A DNA stretch of 64,000 nucleotides from Nissolia schottii (GCA_003254905.1 QANU01055021.1:1-64000), one strand, 5' to 3'. Counted from the first letter of the stretch, positions 48,601 through 60,148 are shown. Translations and numbers: made by a program. Notes: generated by a model from the letters alone, not told the origin.

Positions 48601-49255
48601 TCCACTACAAACACAAACCATAACTTTACCGTATATGATGCAGAGAGTGGCATCCCTGGGCCACTTAAACTTGGTGCATAGCCATTTGGAGCTTGAGAAT
48701 CAGGCTGTGGCATCATTGATTCAGATGACATGTGCATGTTTGGCCGAGCAGCTGGCAATGGAATTGGCTGTGGTGGGAGTTGTAATGGCTGACTAGGCCT
48801 TGGAGGTAACTGTTGAATTGGTTGAGAAAATTGGGGCTGTTGATTTTGAGGAGGCATTCCGACATTAATCATGGGAACACCAGGACCAACAGGTTGGTAA
48901 TGCTGAGAAGGCATGGGAATGAACTGCTGTGGCTGTGGAGGAGGAACAACAGGACGGAACTGCAGAAACAAATAGGTCTTTTTAGATAAATGATAATTTG
49001 ATGTAGAGTTGATATAATAATAGCTAGAAGGAAAAACAAAATGCATTACCTGAACAGGCATTGGTGGTGGAACAAAGCTGCGTTGAGGATCCACTGAACC
49101 GGGAAGGGAAGGACCAGGAGGCCGAAGAGGCTTGCATAATCAAAAGGAAAAAGGGATTCAAACTGTTCAGGAAAAAATTAGGGAAAAAAAAAGACCAAGT
49201 CTTACACTTCTAGATACCCTACCTGTAAACCTGGATATTGCGGATTATTGGACAT
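37869..49255 (-). CDS. PRP40A: PRP40A-like pre-mRNA-processing protein (WW and FF domains)
   Basis: Twenty-eight exons join in frame to 1070 residues, from ATG 49255 (exon 49223-49255, then 49050-49130, 48630-48959, 48378-48548, 48210-48283, 46935-47004, 44515-44567, 44372-44429, 43841-44268, 43678-43750, 43400-43591, and 17 more) to stop 37869-37871. PRP40 is a U1 snRNP-associated factor bridging 5' splice site and branch point; plant PRP40A also binds the RNA polymerase II C-terminal domain. Residues 1-205 are Pro/Gln-rich. WW1 has Trp220, Trp242, Pro245; WW2 has Trp261, Trp283, Pro286. A low-complexity linker (290-520) holds VV(E/D)TTP and VASETKAD repeats. FF domains lie at about 522-575, 589-645, 660-715, 735-795 and 811-930. 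The tail (933-1070) is Lys/Arg/Glu-rich then His/Gly/Asp-rich. The last exon has a GAG/CAG tandem acceptor. Confidence 0.95.
42632..42692. repeat. Compound (AT)(GA)(CA) microsatellite in a PRP40A intron
   Basis: Consecutive AT, AG and AC dinucleotide tracts, ending in TATAT, lie between the exons at 42456-42542 and 43034-43111. Likely length-polymorphic. Confidence 0.95.
46531..46565. repeat. Alternating purine-pyrimidine tract (Z-DNA-prone)
   Basis: About 35 bases of CA and CG dinucleotides (CACGCACGCGTGCGCGCACG and onward), all alternating purine-pyrimidine, inside the 2.4-kb sixth intron of PRP40A. The many retained CpGs are unusual in AT-rich plant DNA. Confidence 0.9.
47590..47810 (+). 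other. Gene-start-like fragment in a PRP40A intron
   Basis: GC-richer plus-strand segment inside the intron 47005-48209, antisense to PRP40A. It has AAACGGTGTCGT, then a CT-rich leader, the telo-box TTAGGGTTT at 47740, an ATG at about 47770 or 47784 and a donor-like CAG|GTAAC. This layout is that of the promoter, leader and first exon of a plant ribosomal or translation gene. No continuing exon was recognised, so it may be a captured fragment. Confidence 0.4.
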
Positions 49256-49284
49256 CAGGGCAGAGAATCAACCTCCACAGACTA

Positions 49285-49858
49285 CTGCAATCAACAAGTG
49301 TCAATAGTTATTAGTTTCTTAGCAGCCCCCAAACATAGCATTACAAAAGAAAGGAACAATAGACAATTACAAATCACATAACCATGGGTTAAGATTATAA
49401 TTCCCTTGAAAAAAGAACAAATTTACATTTCAAATTAGGGTTCAAGAAATCAGAATCAAAAAGTCCGAGCTCACTGAAATTGAGGCAGTGATCAACAGCA
49501 GGACCTAAACAAGAAAAGCTCACGACTTGCAACCAAGCATGCACTGAATCAAATTCTGGATATAGATAGGCCCTACACCAGAATTGAAATCAAAACAATG
49601 TGCCTCAAAACAGCTCTACCATAATCCAGTTCATAAAACAACGAGGCCCAATAATTCAAAAAATTAACCCCCAGCACGGCAGCTCCACCAAGAACCCATC
49701 AGAAAGATTCAACCTTTTAGAACCCTAGATAGATAAAATCTAGGTTTAAGCCAGAAACAATAATGCCCATCAATTGAATTGGTATAGGGCGTTACAAAAA
49801 AAAAAATAACACAGGACAACACAATTGAGGATTACATGTAATGTAAACACGTACATAC
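49285..49858 (-). other. Probable 5' UTR intron of PRP40A
   Basis: Upstream of the 33-base first coding exon, an acceptor (TTGCAG) ends at 49285 and a donor (TTG|GTATGTACG) begins at 49858. The flank above it is CT-rich with CCCTCTTTTTTG phrases typical of a leader or promoter. The transcript start would lie near 50000-50100. Confidence 0.5.
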
Positions 49859-51030
49859 CAATGGGTAGGAGGTGGGTTGGTGGTGTACGTGAAAGGGGGG
49901 TGGGTTTGAGGATTGGGGAGGATTGAGATGAGAACAGACAAGTCCTGGAGTTGTGGCTGAATCCTGCGACTTGTATAATGATTTCTCAGTGATGGAACGG
50001 GGAAGAGGGGTTTTAACACTTACATATTCAGCAGAGACAAGGCAAAAGAGGATGATATATACCTCTTGGTAAGTGGCAACTCCTCTTTGTGATTTTGACC
50101 CTTGTATCCCCGCTCTCCCCTCTTTTTTGCTGTCAAACCCTTATAGTTTTTATTCCTTTTTCTTTTATGTTTAGTTTTTCTGTTAATTTTGGGGCTTGGT
50201 ACAACCCCCGTTTAGCTTTCAAGCTCATTTTAGGACGGTGGAAATGGGCTTAACCCATGGCCCAACTAATTTAACATGTGTATGATGTCAATTGAATAAT
50301 TATTTTACGGGATAATTACACTAATCTCCCATAAAGTTTGTCACTATTACACTTGTCACCCCTTAGTTTGCAATTTGACACACACCTCCCTTAATTTCTT
50401 TAGACTCGTTACACTTAACCCCCCGTCTTGCTTTATTAGTTGCACATGACAGTCGCGTGACTTTATTAATTTTAAGCATACATTTATCATGTAAAATGAC
50501 CTAATTATCATTCTTAACATTTTAAAGAATTTTAGACCCTAATTTCATATATTCTTCTTCTGCCTTTGTCCCCTTATTCATTTGGTCAATACATTTGTAG
50601 TCATACCTTCCTTCATCATCCCCTTTCCTTGCCACCCCTTTTCTGCCGTCGTCGTTGACCTTTTTCTACCATCATTATCGACCCTCTTTTTTGTGGCCCT
50701 TTTTCTTCCATTCTCTTCGAAGGTGATAGCTACTCAGTGACAAGTTTTCAACTAAAACCAATATGATTTCCCTTATCTTCTATTTTAATCAACGTAACAG
50801 AGCACTAATAAGAGTTTTAGTTTCAACTCTTACCATAAGAATATTTTGTACCAATTGCTTCCTTGTGACAAAGCATAAAAAAATATATGAGTTTACTTCA
50901 ATTCTAAAAGAGACATACTCATGGTTAGAAACGTGTTTAGGTTCAACGACAGGCCATAAGAAAGAAAGGTAACTAGATGGCCTTATTTTTGGTAAACAAC
51001 GCAAAAATTCCATTGGAGAAAGAATAAGAT
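49859..51030. other. PRP40A 5' flank and intergenic DNA
   Basis: Leader or promoter of PRP40A up to about 50150. 50300-50470 begins GGGATAATTACACTAATCTC, a phrase common in plant non-autonomous elements. The last 40 bases belong to the duplicated block shared with 53303-53345. No gene is seen. Confidence 0.45.
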
Positions 51031-52456
51031 TGTCACAACCCAAAAAAAGGGGGAGCCACATCTCGCATGAGATGTGCAACATGAAAGCTAGGATGCTGCA
51101 GCACGGCGTAGAGGCGCGCTGCAACGCCCAGGAAGTGCTGCAGCACGTCGGGAAATTAGTCTCACATCGTTTGTAGTCATAGAAGCGGGTTTCCTCCTCC
51201 CCCTATATAACGAGGCTTCCCGTGAGTGTTTAGCCTTGCTAATTCACCCCAGAGTTTGAGAGGTCACACTTTTGTGAGACTTTTTGTTCCAGTTATATTT
51301 TTATTTCTTTTCTTCTTCTCGTCTTCCGTTCGTGTGGAAGCAGTGCCTCCATGTAGGATGTGTCAAGAGCTCTCAGTTTAGTGCTCCTTAGCGATCAACC
51401 ATTTCAGATGAGTGACTTTCTTCACAGTCTATTTTAGACCATGCATTTATTTTAAAGTTATTTATTTACTTTAGCATTATTTTATTTATGCATTTTTTAT
51501 AAAATCTTAGGAGGTGGAATTTATTATTTTATTTGTGTATTTATTAAGTTAGTTATTATTTTATTTAATTAGATATTTTCTCATGATTATTTATTTAGAA
51601 AATTCTTATTTATGAAATAGATATTTACAAAACTATTTTTAGAAAATCATGAAACTATTTTTAGAACCACATGGGACCACATATTTTATTGCATTAAATA
51701 TATTCATGTTGCGTGTGTATGAATAATATTAAGCGGTATAGATATTCATACTATTTAGTTAAACCCTTAATGAAAGATAATGGTTAAGGAAAGATTCTGG
51801 TGGGAGAAAACGTACGTTAAGGAAAGGTTAGACAAGACTTGGTATTTAAGAAGTCCATTGTGGCGCACCTATCTTACCTAGGAACCTCCCTAAGCATGAG
51901 ATATTAGTGGATCTTTATTTTTTCAAGATAAAACACTTAAAGATATTAAGTCATGTTATGCTATTAGTATAAGGATTATGTTATCGTGTTATGTTATGAA
52001 TTTAAAATTGTTTCCATGGGAGTGTATCTATGATAGAACTGTAAATCAGCGACAACCTATGTTGACCTTGATATACCTTGTACGATCGTAAAATAGAATA
52101 GGATTCATGTAGATTTAGTGCAAGACCGTAAAGCCCGGACATGGCAACCCGTGATGCCCGGTGTCATGAATCATGTAGATTAGGACTAACTATCAGGAAT
52201 CTATGGGCTCGGCCAATGTATCCCCAATTATCGTGACTTAGGTACTTGGGTAATGCGTCAAGACTAACTATCAGGAATCTATAGACTCGGGCAGTGTATC
52301 CCCAACTGTCGTGGCCTAGATACTTGGGTAGTGCGTATAGGATAATGCATCATAATGCTTGGAATGTTTATGTAAATAACTCCCCACTTACTTATATTCT
52401 TATATGTTTTTAAGATGATTATTATCAGTATTATTATATGAAAGTTTTCACGATTG

Positions 52457-52494
<38 letters not shown>

Positions 52495-52944
52495 CATTTG
52501 CATGTCATGGTTACAAATTGTCACATGTCGTCGTGGGGTTTGTCATTCACTGAGCGACGACTCACCCCTTTATCAACCGTTTTTCAGATATTGTTGACGA
52601 AGATGCACTGCTCATTCAGTAGATCTCAACAATTTGAACTGTTGGGGTCTTCATGTTGTCATGAAGTATTCTTCAGTTATTTCAATCTTTAGGATAATTT
52701 ATATTTATGTCAGTCTTTAGAGTACTCCAGTAGACTACAAGCAGAGTGTAGCGTATTTTGAATTATATATATTTTGTATCTTGTAAAGGATCTTTTTATT
52801 ATATTATATCGTGATGTTTAGTTTTATTTAAAATGTTTCCTCTTTATTTATAAAAGCTACTTGTTTTCATGGTTAACACGCTCGGAGGCTTTTGTAAAGG
52901 AACTACTCCCTTACATACCGATAATGATTTATGGGATCGTTACA
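51031..52944 (+). mobile_element. Solo LTR (1914 bp) with perfect AAGAT target duplication
   Basis: Starts TGTCACAACCC and ends GGATCGTTACA, so TG...CA. It is bracketed by AAGAT at 51026-51030 and 52945-52949. A plus-strand TATA box (CCCTATATAACG) lies at about 51201. It has no primer site, polypurine tract or coding, hence a solo LTR left by recombination of a full element. A paralogous copy of the flanking DNA at 53303-53570 lacks the insertion and has the target only once, which confirms both borders. An (AT)n tract lies at 52458-52492. Confidence 0.9.
52183..52347. repeat. Two tandem 80-bp units inside the solo LTR
   Basis: GACTAACTATCAGGAATCTA occurs at about 52183 and 52264, each followed by GGCTCGG/GACTCGG, TGTATCCCCAA, TATCGTGACTTAGG/TGTCGTGGCCTAGA and TACTTGGGTA. 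The unit is about 81 bp. Confidence 0.85.
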
Positions 52945-53302
52945 AAGATTCAAGACAATAATTGTTTTTTCTTTTACACTTAGACCTGTGACATCCATAG
53001 TAGTGTCCTTGTATATGGTAGAAACCCCCAAACAATAATTGGCCCCTTACTTGTGAGTATGATTACTTATAGTATGCAAATTGCATGAAAAAAATGTTTT
53101 TTGTTACTAGATGCTAAAAGAAATTTTCCAAGGGGAAAATATATGTTTCGAGGCTTTTTGGTCAATCTAATGTTGTTTTAGATACTAATTACTGAAATGG
53201 GGTGCTTTTGAAACAAGTTTCATGTTTAGGGTAGTTTTTGACCTAGTGACCATGTCCCACATTTTTTATTACTATTTATCACAAATCTTCTTTCTTTAAG
53301 GT

Positions 53303-53570
53303 AAATCATGCAAAAATTCCATTGAAGAGATAATAGGATTCAAAACAATATTTTTTTCTTCTTCTAGATTTGAGAACTGCGACATTTATAGTTGTGTCCT
53401 TGTATATGGTGGAAACCCCAAAACAATAATTGGCCCCTTACTGGTGAGTATGATTAATTATAATATACAAATTGCTCAAAAAATAAATTGTTTTATTGCT
53501 ACTGACTGCTAAAAGTAGATTTCCAAGGGAGAATATGGGTTTCTATGTCGATTAAATGTTGTGAGACAAA
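53303..53570. repeat. Paralogous copy of the LTR insertion site
   Basis: Matches 50990-51030 joined directly to 52950-53190: GCAAAAATTCCATTG, ATTCAA..ACAATA, GTGTCCTTGTATATGGT, ACAATAATTGGCCCCTTACT and GTGAGTATGATTA occur in both. It spans the insertion point without an LTR. The function of the duplicated block is unknown; 52945-53692 holds no gene that I recognise. Confidence 0.85.
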
Positions 53571-53693
53571 GGGGAAAAGATGGGTTGTCGACCGTTGGAA
53601 CTTGGGGGAAAGAAGAATCTTTCGGTTTAAATTATAGGGTATTATAGTTATTTTACTTGAGAGTCTAACATAGTTAACATTCGGTAAGTAATN

Positions 53694-54056
53694 TTGCCTG
53701 ATCGCGTTTTGTCCAACATGTCTCACACCCGGTTGCCCTAAAAATATTTCGGACATACCGTTGCGATCCATTAATTTTTCCCTTCAACCCAGGAGCATTT
53801 TTCAAGGGATCTTGGACTCTCTTACAGAATCAAGAAATTCCACGGGTATTTTCCGGTATCCAAAACAGTTCCTGTTCGAGCCGAAACTCGCCTGCTGGCT
53901 CCGAGAAATTTATAGGGTAGCAAAACCTAACCCGTATCCCTAAATCCCTGGGGTTTGGAGGTTTAATTCTCCCGCCCTCACTTTCTCGATGTTTCCCGGC
54001 CGTTCTCAGCGGCGTAGTCGACGGGTTTTCCGTACACGGGGACTCGAGATGTTACA
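53694..54056 (-). mobile_element. Partial 3' LTR, cut by the N at 53693
   Basis: Homologous to 59786-60148. It ends on the plus strand at GAGATGTTACA (54056), next to a polypurine tract on the minus strand (GTAAGGGGGTGGAA). The other side stops at the single N at 53693, where unrelated sequence begins, so the rest of the LTR is missing or misjoined. Confidence 0.8.
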
Positions 54057-54606
54057 TTCCACCCCCTTACTGAAATTTTGTCCCAAAATTTGAGCATCGT
54101 TACTCGTCCAAAACCTATTCTGGGTTGCTTAGGGGTCCGGGAATGTTTCCTCGAGATGCCCTAACTTCCTAGTCTCTTTGGGATAAATTGTAACCGCTAA
54201 AATCATCCGTAAGAGGCCTCATTCGAATCCCTTATGATCATTCACTCGAATGATTTTCAGAGCTCTCGACTCATTCGATTGAAGCATTCGACTGCCTTCG
54301 TATTTGCTAATTCATTCGAATGAACTATGGGTTTCATTCTAATGAACTGCGATCTGAAGCCATTTTAAACATCTTTCTTTATTTTTCTTCCACATTTCTT
54401 CTCTTCTCCTCCACCGAACCCTAACCCTAGCAAAGCTCAGATTCTCTCTCGCTCCTACCGCCCAAATTTCTTTCCCTTTTCCTTCCCCTCACCGTGTGCC
54501 CTAGCTCCCCCTTCCATTTCCTCTTCAATTCCTCTCCTCTCCGTCCTCTATCCGTGGCTCCCACTCCTCTCTCCCTCCAAAACCGAATTCCCCCACACCT
54601 TGCACC

Positions 54607-55906
54607 ATGAGCCAACACGGCGGCCGCTCCTTACAGTCCAAGAATCCGGCACAGTCACCTCCGCAAAACCTCCCACATTAGGTTTCGTCGGAAGCGTAAT
54701 GGCGTAATTTCGAAACTAGTTATAAGGAAAGGGACATCGTGGAGCCCAATATTTTGGATCACGATACTTTTGATGAGGCTCAGCGGAAATCCTTACTTTC
54801 CTCGATTCCGCTGAACTGCTGGAGTTCGTCTGCTTCAGCCACCTGGTTTAGCCACACCTGGTCCACGTATTCTACAGCAACATGTAAATCAATGACAACG
54901 TACTGACGACCGAGGTCTGCAGCATTCCCATTGAGTTGACCCTGGAGCAGTTCGGGTCCATTCTCAAGATACCAGCTACTAGAAATGAGCTATCCTCCGG
55001 TTTGTCCAAGTGGGCATTCACTTCGACCAGGGTTCCGTTCGGGGATGACTTGGCCCTGGACACCATCGGCCACTCCGGTGTCAAGAGCTCAAAGAATTGG
55101 CCGCAAGTAAGTGGTCTCCCGGTAGATCAGCGCAACTACCATTACCTGCTGACGCACACCCTTGTCTTGAGGAACGAAAATCACTCCGTTATGACGAGGG
55201 ACAACTGCCTCGTGCTCTGGGCCTTGGCTGAGGACCATGAGCTCAACTAGGCCTTGCTCGTGATGCAGCGCATGGGCCAAGCGCGCCTCTGGGGCAACGC
55301 GCTTCCCTACGGCATGCAGATCACTAAGTTACTCCACTATTTTCAGGTCCCTCTCTCAGGTATGAGATTCGTTCTTTCGCTTTCCTTTATGTCGTTCATT
55401 TTCTAGCGGGTTGTGTTTTTGCTAATTGAGGTTTCTGTTGGTTTTCCTTGTTTTGCAGCGGAGCTATAATGGTCGTTGAAGGTCACGTGGAAGGTCGACT
55501 TCGGCTGCTTGGCTAAAATGCACATCTCCCTCATCGACGACAACCAGCTGGCGTATGAAGCGCCTCAGGGTGGTCGTGCAAGAAAGAGAACAGCTCCCTC
55601 TTCTCCTTCCGCTCCTTCGACCTCTATTGACCAGCTGCTGCTGTTCCTAGCTCTTCTGAGCCGGCCACAGCTCCCGATTTCTACATGAGTCACTTGCTCA
55701 TGAGGCACTTCGATGCCCTGAGCATGGACATGTTGCGTCTAGAGCGCCTTGAGCACTTGGTGATGCAGATGGATCGGGATCTGGACGCAGCCTACGGACA
55801 CCTAGGGTGGTCTAGGTCCGTTCCGGCTGGGAGTGCTTCGGCCTCAGGTCTCGTTCTGGCGGCCATGGAGGAGGATCCAGCACCTGCTCCTGAGGAGGCT
55901 CAGTAG
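54607..55906 (+). pseudogene. Antisense extra ORF of the retroelement, copy 1 (decayed)
   Basis: Two exons, 54607-55359 and 55459-55906, separated by a 99-nt GT-AG intron. The start reads MSQHGGRSLQSKNPAQ. Exon 1 contains YKERDIVEPNILDHDTFDEA and, further on, ELTLEQFGSILKIPATR and a NHSVMTRDNCLVLWALA block. Exon 2 contains TWKVDFGCLAKMHISLIDD and a tail PAPAPEEAQ. Overall it resembles the 'putative plant transposon protein' type (Transposase_32-like) in plants, by pattern only. Stops interrupt it early (after QNLPH), at LV*PHLV, at HELN* and at the start of exon 2 (EL*WS). It is antisense to the element's genomic transcript. The C-terminal part is intact here but frameshifted in copy 2. Confidence 0.65.
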
Positions 55907-57278
55907 AGCTTGTAGGGTTTTTAGGGTTTAGGTCGCTTAGGATTTTGTATAGTAGCTTTAATGACATTTTGTAAATGACCTAGGTTAGGGGCTTTTTGGG
56001 AATTTTACTTGTAACGAGTCTGACTGGGTCCTAACTTATGTAATTATGCGGATAATTATTAATACAATGCTTGTGTTATTCCTCTTTGTACCGATCTTAG
56101 TTAATGCATTTTAAAATCACATTTAATAGTTTAATTATGCACTTTGAGGGCATTTTCGTCCCTACGCAGTAAATTAGGGTTTTGGACGGCTTTACACATC
56201 TCGTTAACACCTACGCATAGTGTCTAGGGAGGGGATCAGGGAAATTGGATCTCCGTTCATGGAATAAGGGGAAAATTATAGGTTATGGGGGTATTATGGC
56301 CAATTTAGGGTTCAGGGGTAAAATGGTAATTTTTGGGGCAATGGCTCCCGTCTAACCCTCGGCTGGTCTCTACATGCCTATTGGGAGTTGAATGAATGCC
56401 ACATAGGTAGATTTGACCTAACTTGCAACGAGTATGCATGTGTATGAAATTTCGCCTCCTTACAAGGCGTTTACGGGTCATTGGTGGACGTCGCTACCGT
56501 AACGGCTCGTGGTCAGGTCCAGGACCATGCCTGCACCAAAACAGTTTCGTTGGCGAAGTCGAATTCAAAAATTTGGCAAAAATCAACTTTGAACGGGGGA
56601 AAAAGCTCATAACAAACAAGTTTTCCCGTGGAGGGGTAAAATCGAGCAATTGAAGGAGTTCGTCGCGGCACCTATTGGATTTCAATCCCAAATAAGATAG
56701 GGGACCAAGGTGGGAAAGCTCCAGGGTGTAACAAAATGCAAAATGCAAAATTCATTGCAATTTGGACAATTTTGCTGTTGTCATTCGAATGAGCCTCAGG
56801 CCTGCATTCGAATGAACCTTAATTTGTGAAGCATTCGAATGACACATTGGAATGAAACCTGAAATATTTTTCCATAAGTGTTTTAACACTCTTCCCTCCT
56901 TGCTCCCTGCTTCCTTCGTCCCTCGAGGACTCGCATGCACTTCTCTCTTGCTTTCCTCACCCTTGCAACTCTCCGACTCACCTCGGGCTACCTTGCGGCC
57001 CAATCTGTGCCGCATTTGTCACGTTCCCAGGGTTTCGATGGTCCGTCACTGCTTACGACCCCTTGGAGAACCTGCAAAAACCATCAACCATAAGTAACGT
57101 TGCACATCATCTCCTCCGGGCGACATGGTTTTCCACTGGCACCTGCGAACTCTGAGGTGATCAGCCTCAAAGGAACCGATACTCATTGGTCTAGCACATC
57201 TCAACTCGTCCAGTGTGCACCGAATTCATGCCCGAAAGCATAGTGCGGCTCAGTCCTCAGGCTTTGTTGGACCAAACT

Positions 57279-57290
57279 GCTCTAATACCA
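57279..57290 (-). other. tRNA-Met primer-binding site
   Basis: On the minus strand TGGTATTAGAGC matches the initiator-tRNA-Met primer-binding site TGGTATCAGAGC with one change. It lies 2 nt inside the LTR border at 57293, the usual spacing. It fixes the element's orientation as minus. Confidence 0.85.
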
Positions 57291-57292
57291 AC

Positions 57293-60148
57293 TGCAACAC
57301 CCTAGCTAGTTGGGCTCTGCTTAAGTCATAGGATTTCTTGGCTAGGTGGTTGACTCCTGGTGTTGTGAAATATTACTATTCTATGTTACCTTCTCAAATT
57401 AGGGTTAGTAAAAATATGGGCCGTTTTGAAAATTCTTTTGTAAGTACAGATTTCTAGAAAGTAAGGAGCCATGCGAATAATACATCGGGTAACGGCATAA
57501 TCAAGAGATAAAGGAAGTGCGAATACGTACCTGTAGTAGGGAGATCCATCAGCAGAAGGTACACATAAGGGCCCGAATATACACAACACACCGATATTAA
57601 TACATAAGTCTGGCCATATCATTCTATTATACAAATGAATTTCACATAAGGTACATATATAACAACTAAAGAAAGGCCTACGTACATGAGTGGTACTACT
57701 CACTTCATGTACAACCCTACACATACAGCTGCTACCGGGGTCCTATCTCCTACTCGAAGTCCTCCTCTGGCTTTGTTGGGTCCTCCTCCTCCTCGCTGGA
57801 CAGGTCGGTCACCGCGGTGAAGTCTCGCGGAACAAAGCGGCATGGTAACACTAGGAACACCTCTTTCTTGTGGTCGTTCGGTGGTCTCGTCCTCGAAATG
57901 GGGGAGTGGACGTACCAGGGTCTGTGGCTGGCTCAATCTCTGGCTCCGGCTTAGATGGGGGCACCTCCTCCTCACCATAAAGGTGGATAGGATCGCAGCT
58001 GCTGCTCCCTGGGCGCTCATCTCTCCAGCTAGGACGCATCGGGGAGGACCCTGGTCCCCTGAGTCTCTGCCTGGGGGCGTCTCCGACTCGCTAGGCATGT
58101 CGACGGGCGCAAAGGTGCATATCTCAAGGTGGGTATCTGTGCAGAAGTTACGCTGATGGGTACGGGTGAACAACCACACATCCTTTGTAGGTGGGGAGGC
58201 CATCACTGCAATCTGGATTCATACACGAGTGGGGGTAAGAACGCTTACGTTCTTAGTGGGAACTCGACGTGGTCGCTATGGTTCATTTACTCGGGCATAA
58301 TCTAGGTCACTCATGAAAGACCTCTAAGTGTCATGCATACTAAATCACTACTATTTATTATATTTAACCTACGTCCTGAGCAGCTTTACCTAAGTTACTA
58401 GGTGATGAGGTCACTAGTCTTGTCATTACCTAGGCTTCGTACTAATTAACTTTACGTTACTATTAAGGACCTACTAGTCTCGGGTCGTTCCCTTGATGAT
58501 ACATAGTGCATCAACAGTTATAAATACATATCTACATACATGCTGGCATACATACATACATCCATTCACTCATACATATATAAGTACATAGTGCATTGGG
58601 GACTTTGGGAACCTCTGACGCATACCGGCTTACCCGGTTAGCGTCCTTCTTCTCCTTTCCTACACATATCGGCTTACCCGGGTTAGCGTCCTTTTTCTCC
58701 TTTCCTTCTTTCTCTTTCATACTTTCTTTTTCCTTCCTTGTGTCATTAACCTCATTAACCAATCCACCCTTTTGGGACTAGTGAGGGGAGTGTCTGTGAG
58801 ACTTTGCTAATAGAGGGGCTTCCTAGCATATAACTACATACTTGTTCCCTAACGTTCCATTATGATCTTTAACATTAGGCGACTAACCTCTAGTTCTCTA
58901 GGGTTTCCCTAAGACCTACCCGACAACCCGGTCCTCATGATGCATGCTTTTTGTACAATAATAGACATATCCTTACTCATTGGATCCATTATAACTACTA
59001 AATTCTTAAGTGTTTTAGGTTTCGTTCGAATGTCTAGGGTTACATTTGAATGAAATCCCTACTAGCGCTTTCATTCGACTAAATGAGGTTTTTATTCGAT
59101 TGAAGTCCTCAGCATGCTTACATTCGAATGCTATGGGATTCAATCGATTGAAATCCTGAGATTTTCTTTCATTCGACTGAAAATGAATTCAATCAATTGA
59201 AAGCTCGAATTGGCTTTCATTCGATTGAAAACTCTCTTTATTCGATTGAAAGCTGTAAAAATTACTTCCCCGAGACTTTAGTTCTCATTTTCCCTAGAAA
59301 CCCACTGTTCTTAGGGTTCCAATAAGTACAGTTATGCATTTCATTTATCAAAATCTTCCAAAACCCTTTTTACCCTAAAATTCCCCAAAATACTACTTAA
59401 CACTTTTACAGACCCACCTCCAATGCAGATTCTGAATCGATAGGGTTGAAGTGGAGAATTTCCTCTTCACAATGGCGTGCTCTAGGTATTTTTTCGAGAC
59501 TCCAGCAAGAAACCGAGATGTGTCAGAACGGGACTGATGTTTGTGAAAAGGATTGAAAGTAACGTAAATTTTCTGAAAGTTACATGGCTATAAATCGCCA
59601 CGCACAGTACCCTTTTCCCTTTTCTTTTTTCCTTTTTTCTTTTCCCCTTTTTCTTTCTTCTATTGTTGCTTATTTTGTTATTATTATTATATTATTATTA
59701 TTATTATTATTATATTATTATTATTATTATTATTTATTATATAAGTATCTCTAGAGGAGAAACCTTACTCGGTCTGGCTCCGTTTTCGCCTGATCGCGTT
59801 TTGTCCAACATGTCTCACACCTGGTTGCCCTAAAAATATTCCGGACATACCGTTGTGATCCATTAATTTTTGCCTTCAACCCGGGAGCATTTTTCAAGGG
59901 ATCTTGGACTCTCTTACAGAGTCAAGAAATTCCACGGGTATTTTTTGGTATCCAAAACAGCTCCCGTTCGAGCCGAAACTCGCCCGCTGGCTCTGAGAAA
60001 TTTACAGGGCAGCAAAACGTAACCCTTATCCCTAAATCCCTGGGGTTTGGAGGTTTAATTCTCCTGCCTTCACTTTCTCGATGTTTCCAGACTGTTCTCG
60101 GCGGCGTAGTCGACGGGTTTTCCGTACACGGGGACTCGAGATGTTACA
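57293..60148 (-). mobile_element. Full LTR (2856 bp) shared between two internal regions
   Basis: Plus-strand TGCAACACCCTAGC to GAGATGTTACA, i.e. minus-strand TGTAACATCTC...TGTTGCA. Primer-binding site on one side (57279-57290), polypurine tract of the next internal region on the other (60149-60162). It serves as 5' LTR of internal region 1 and 3' LTR of internal region 2. It contains a 50-bp tandem repeat (CGGCTTACCCGG..TTAGCGTCC at about 58626 and 58670), many TTCGATTGAA/CATTCGAATG palindromes (58990-59250), a (TTA)n tract (59675-59745) and a broken minus-strand ORF. It is diverged from the solo LTR at 694-4061. Confidence 0.85.
57750..58203 (-). pseudogene. Broken ORF inside the LTR
   Basis: From the ATG at 58203 (MASPPTKDVWLFTRTHQRNF) protein-like sequence runs through three reading frames: first to AAAILSTFM, then EEEVPPSKPEPEIEPATDPG in a second frame, and finally RFVPRDFTAVTDLSSEEEED and a stop at 57750. 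The acidic Pro/Glu composition that continues over frame changes suggests a formerly open ORF of about 150 residues. Function is unknown. Confidence 0.4.

Larger units (their letters stand above)
54057..57292 (-). mobile_element. Internal region 1 of a non-autonomous Ty3-like retroelement
   Basis: Lies between the partial LTR and the full LTR at 57293. The polypurine tract is at about 54057-54069 and the primer-binding site at 57279-57290, so the element reads on the minus strand. I see no gag, protease, reverse transcriptase or integrase. The only substantial coding is a plus-strand ORF (54607-55906) near the polypurine end. An antisense extra ORF in this position is known from Tat-lineage Ty3 elements; assignment to that lineage is inferred. 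Confidence 0.75.
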
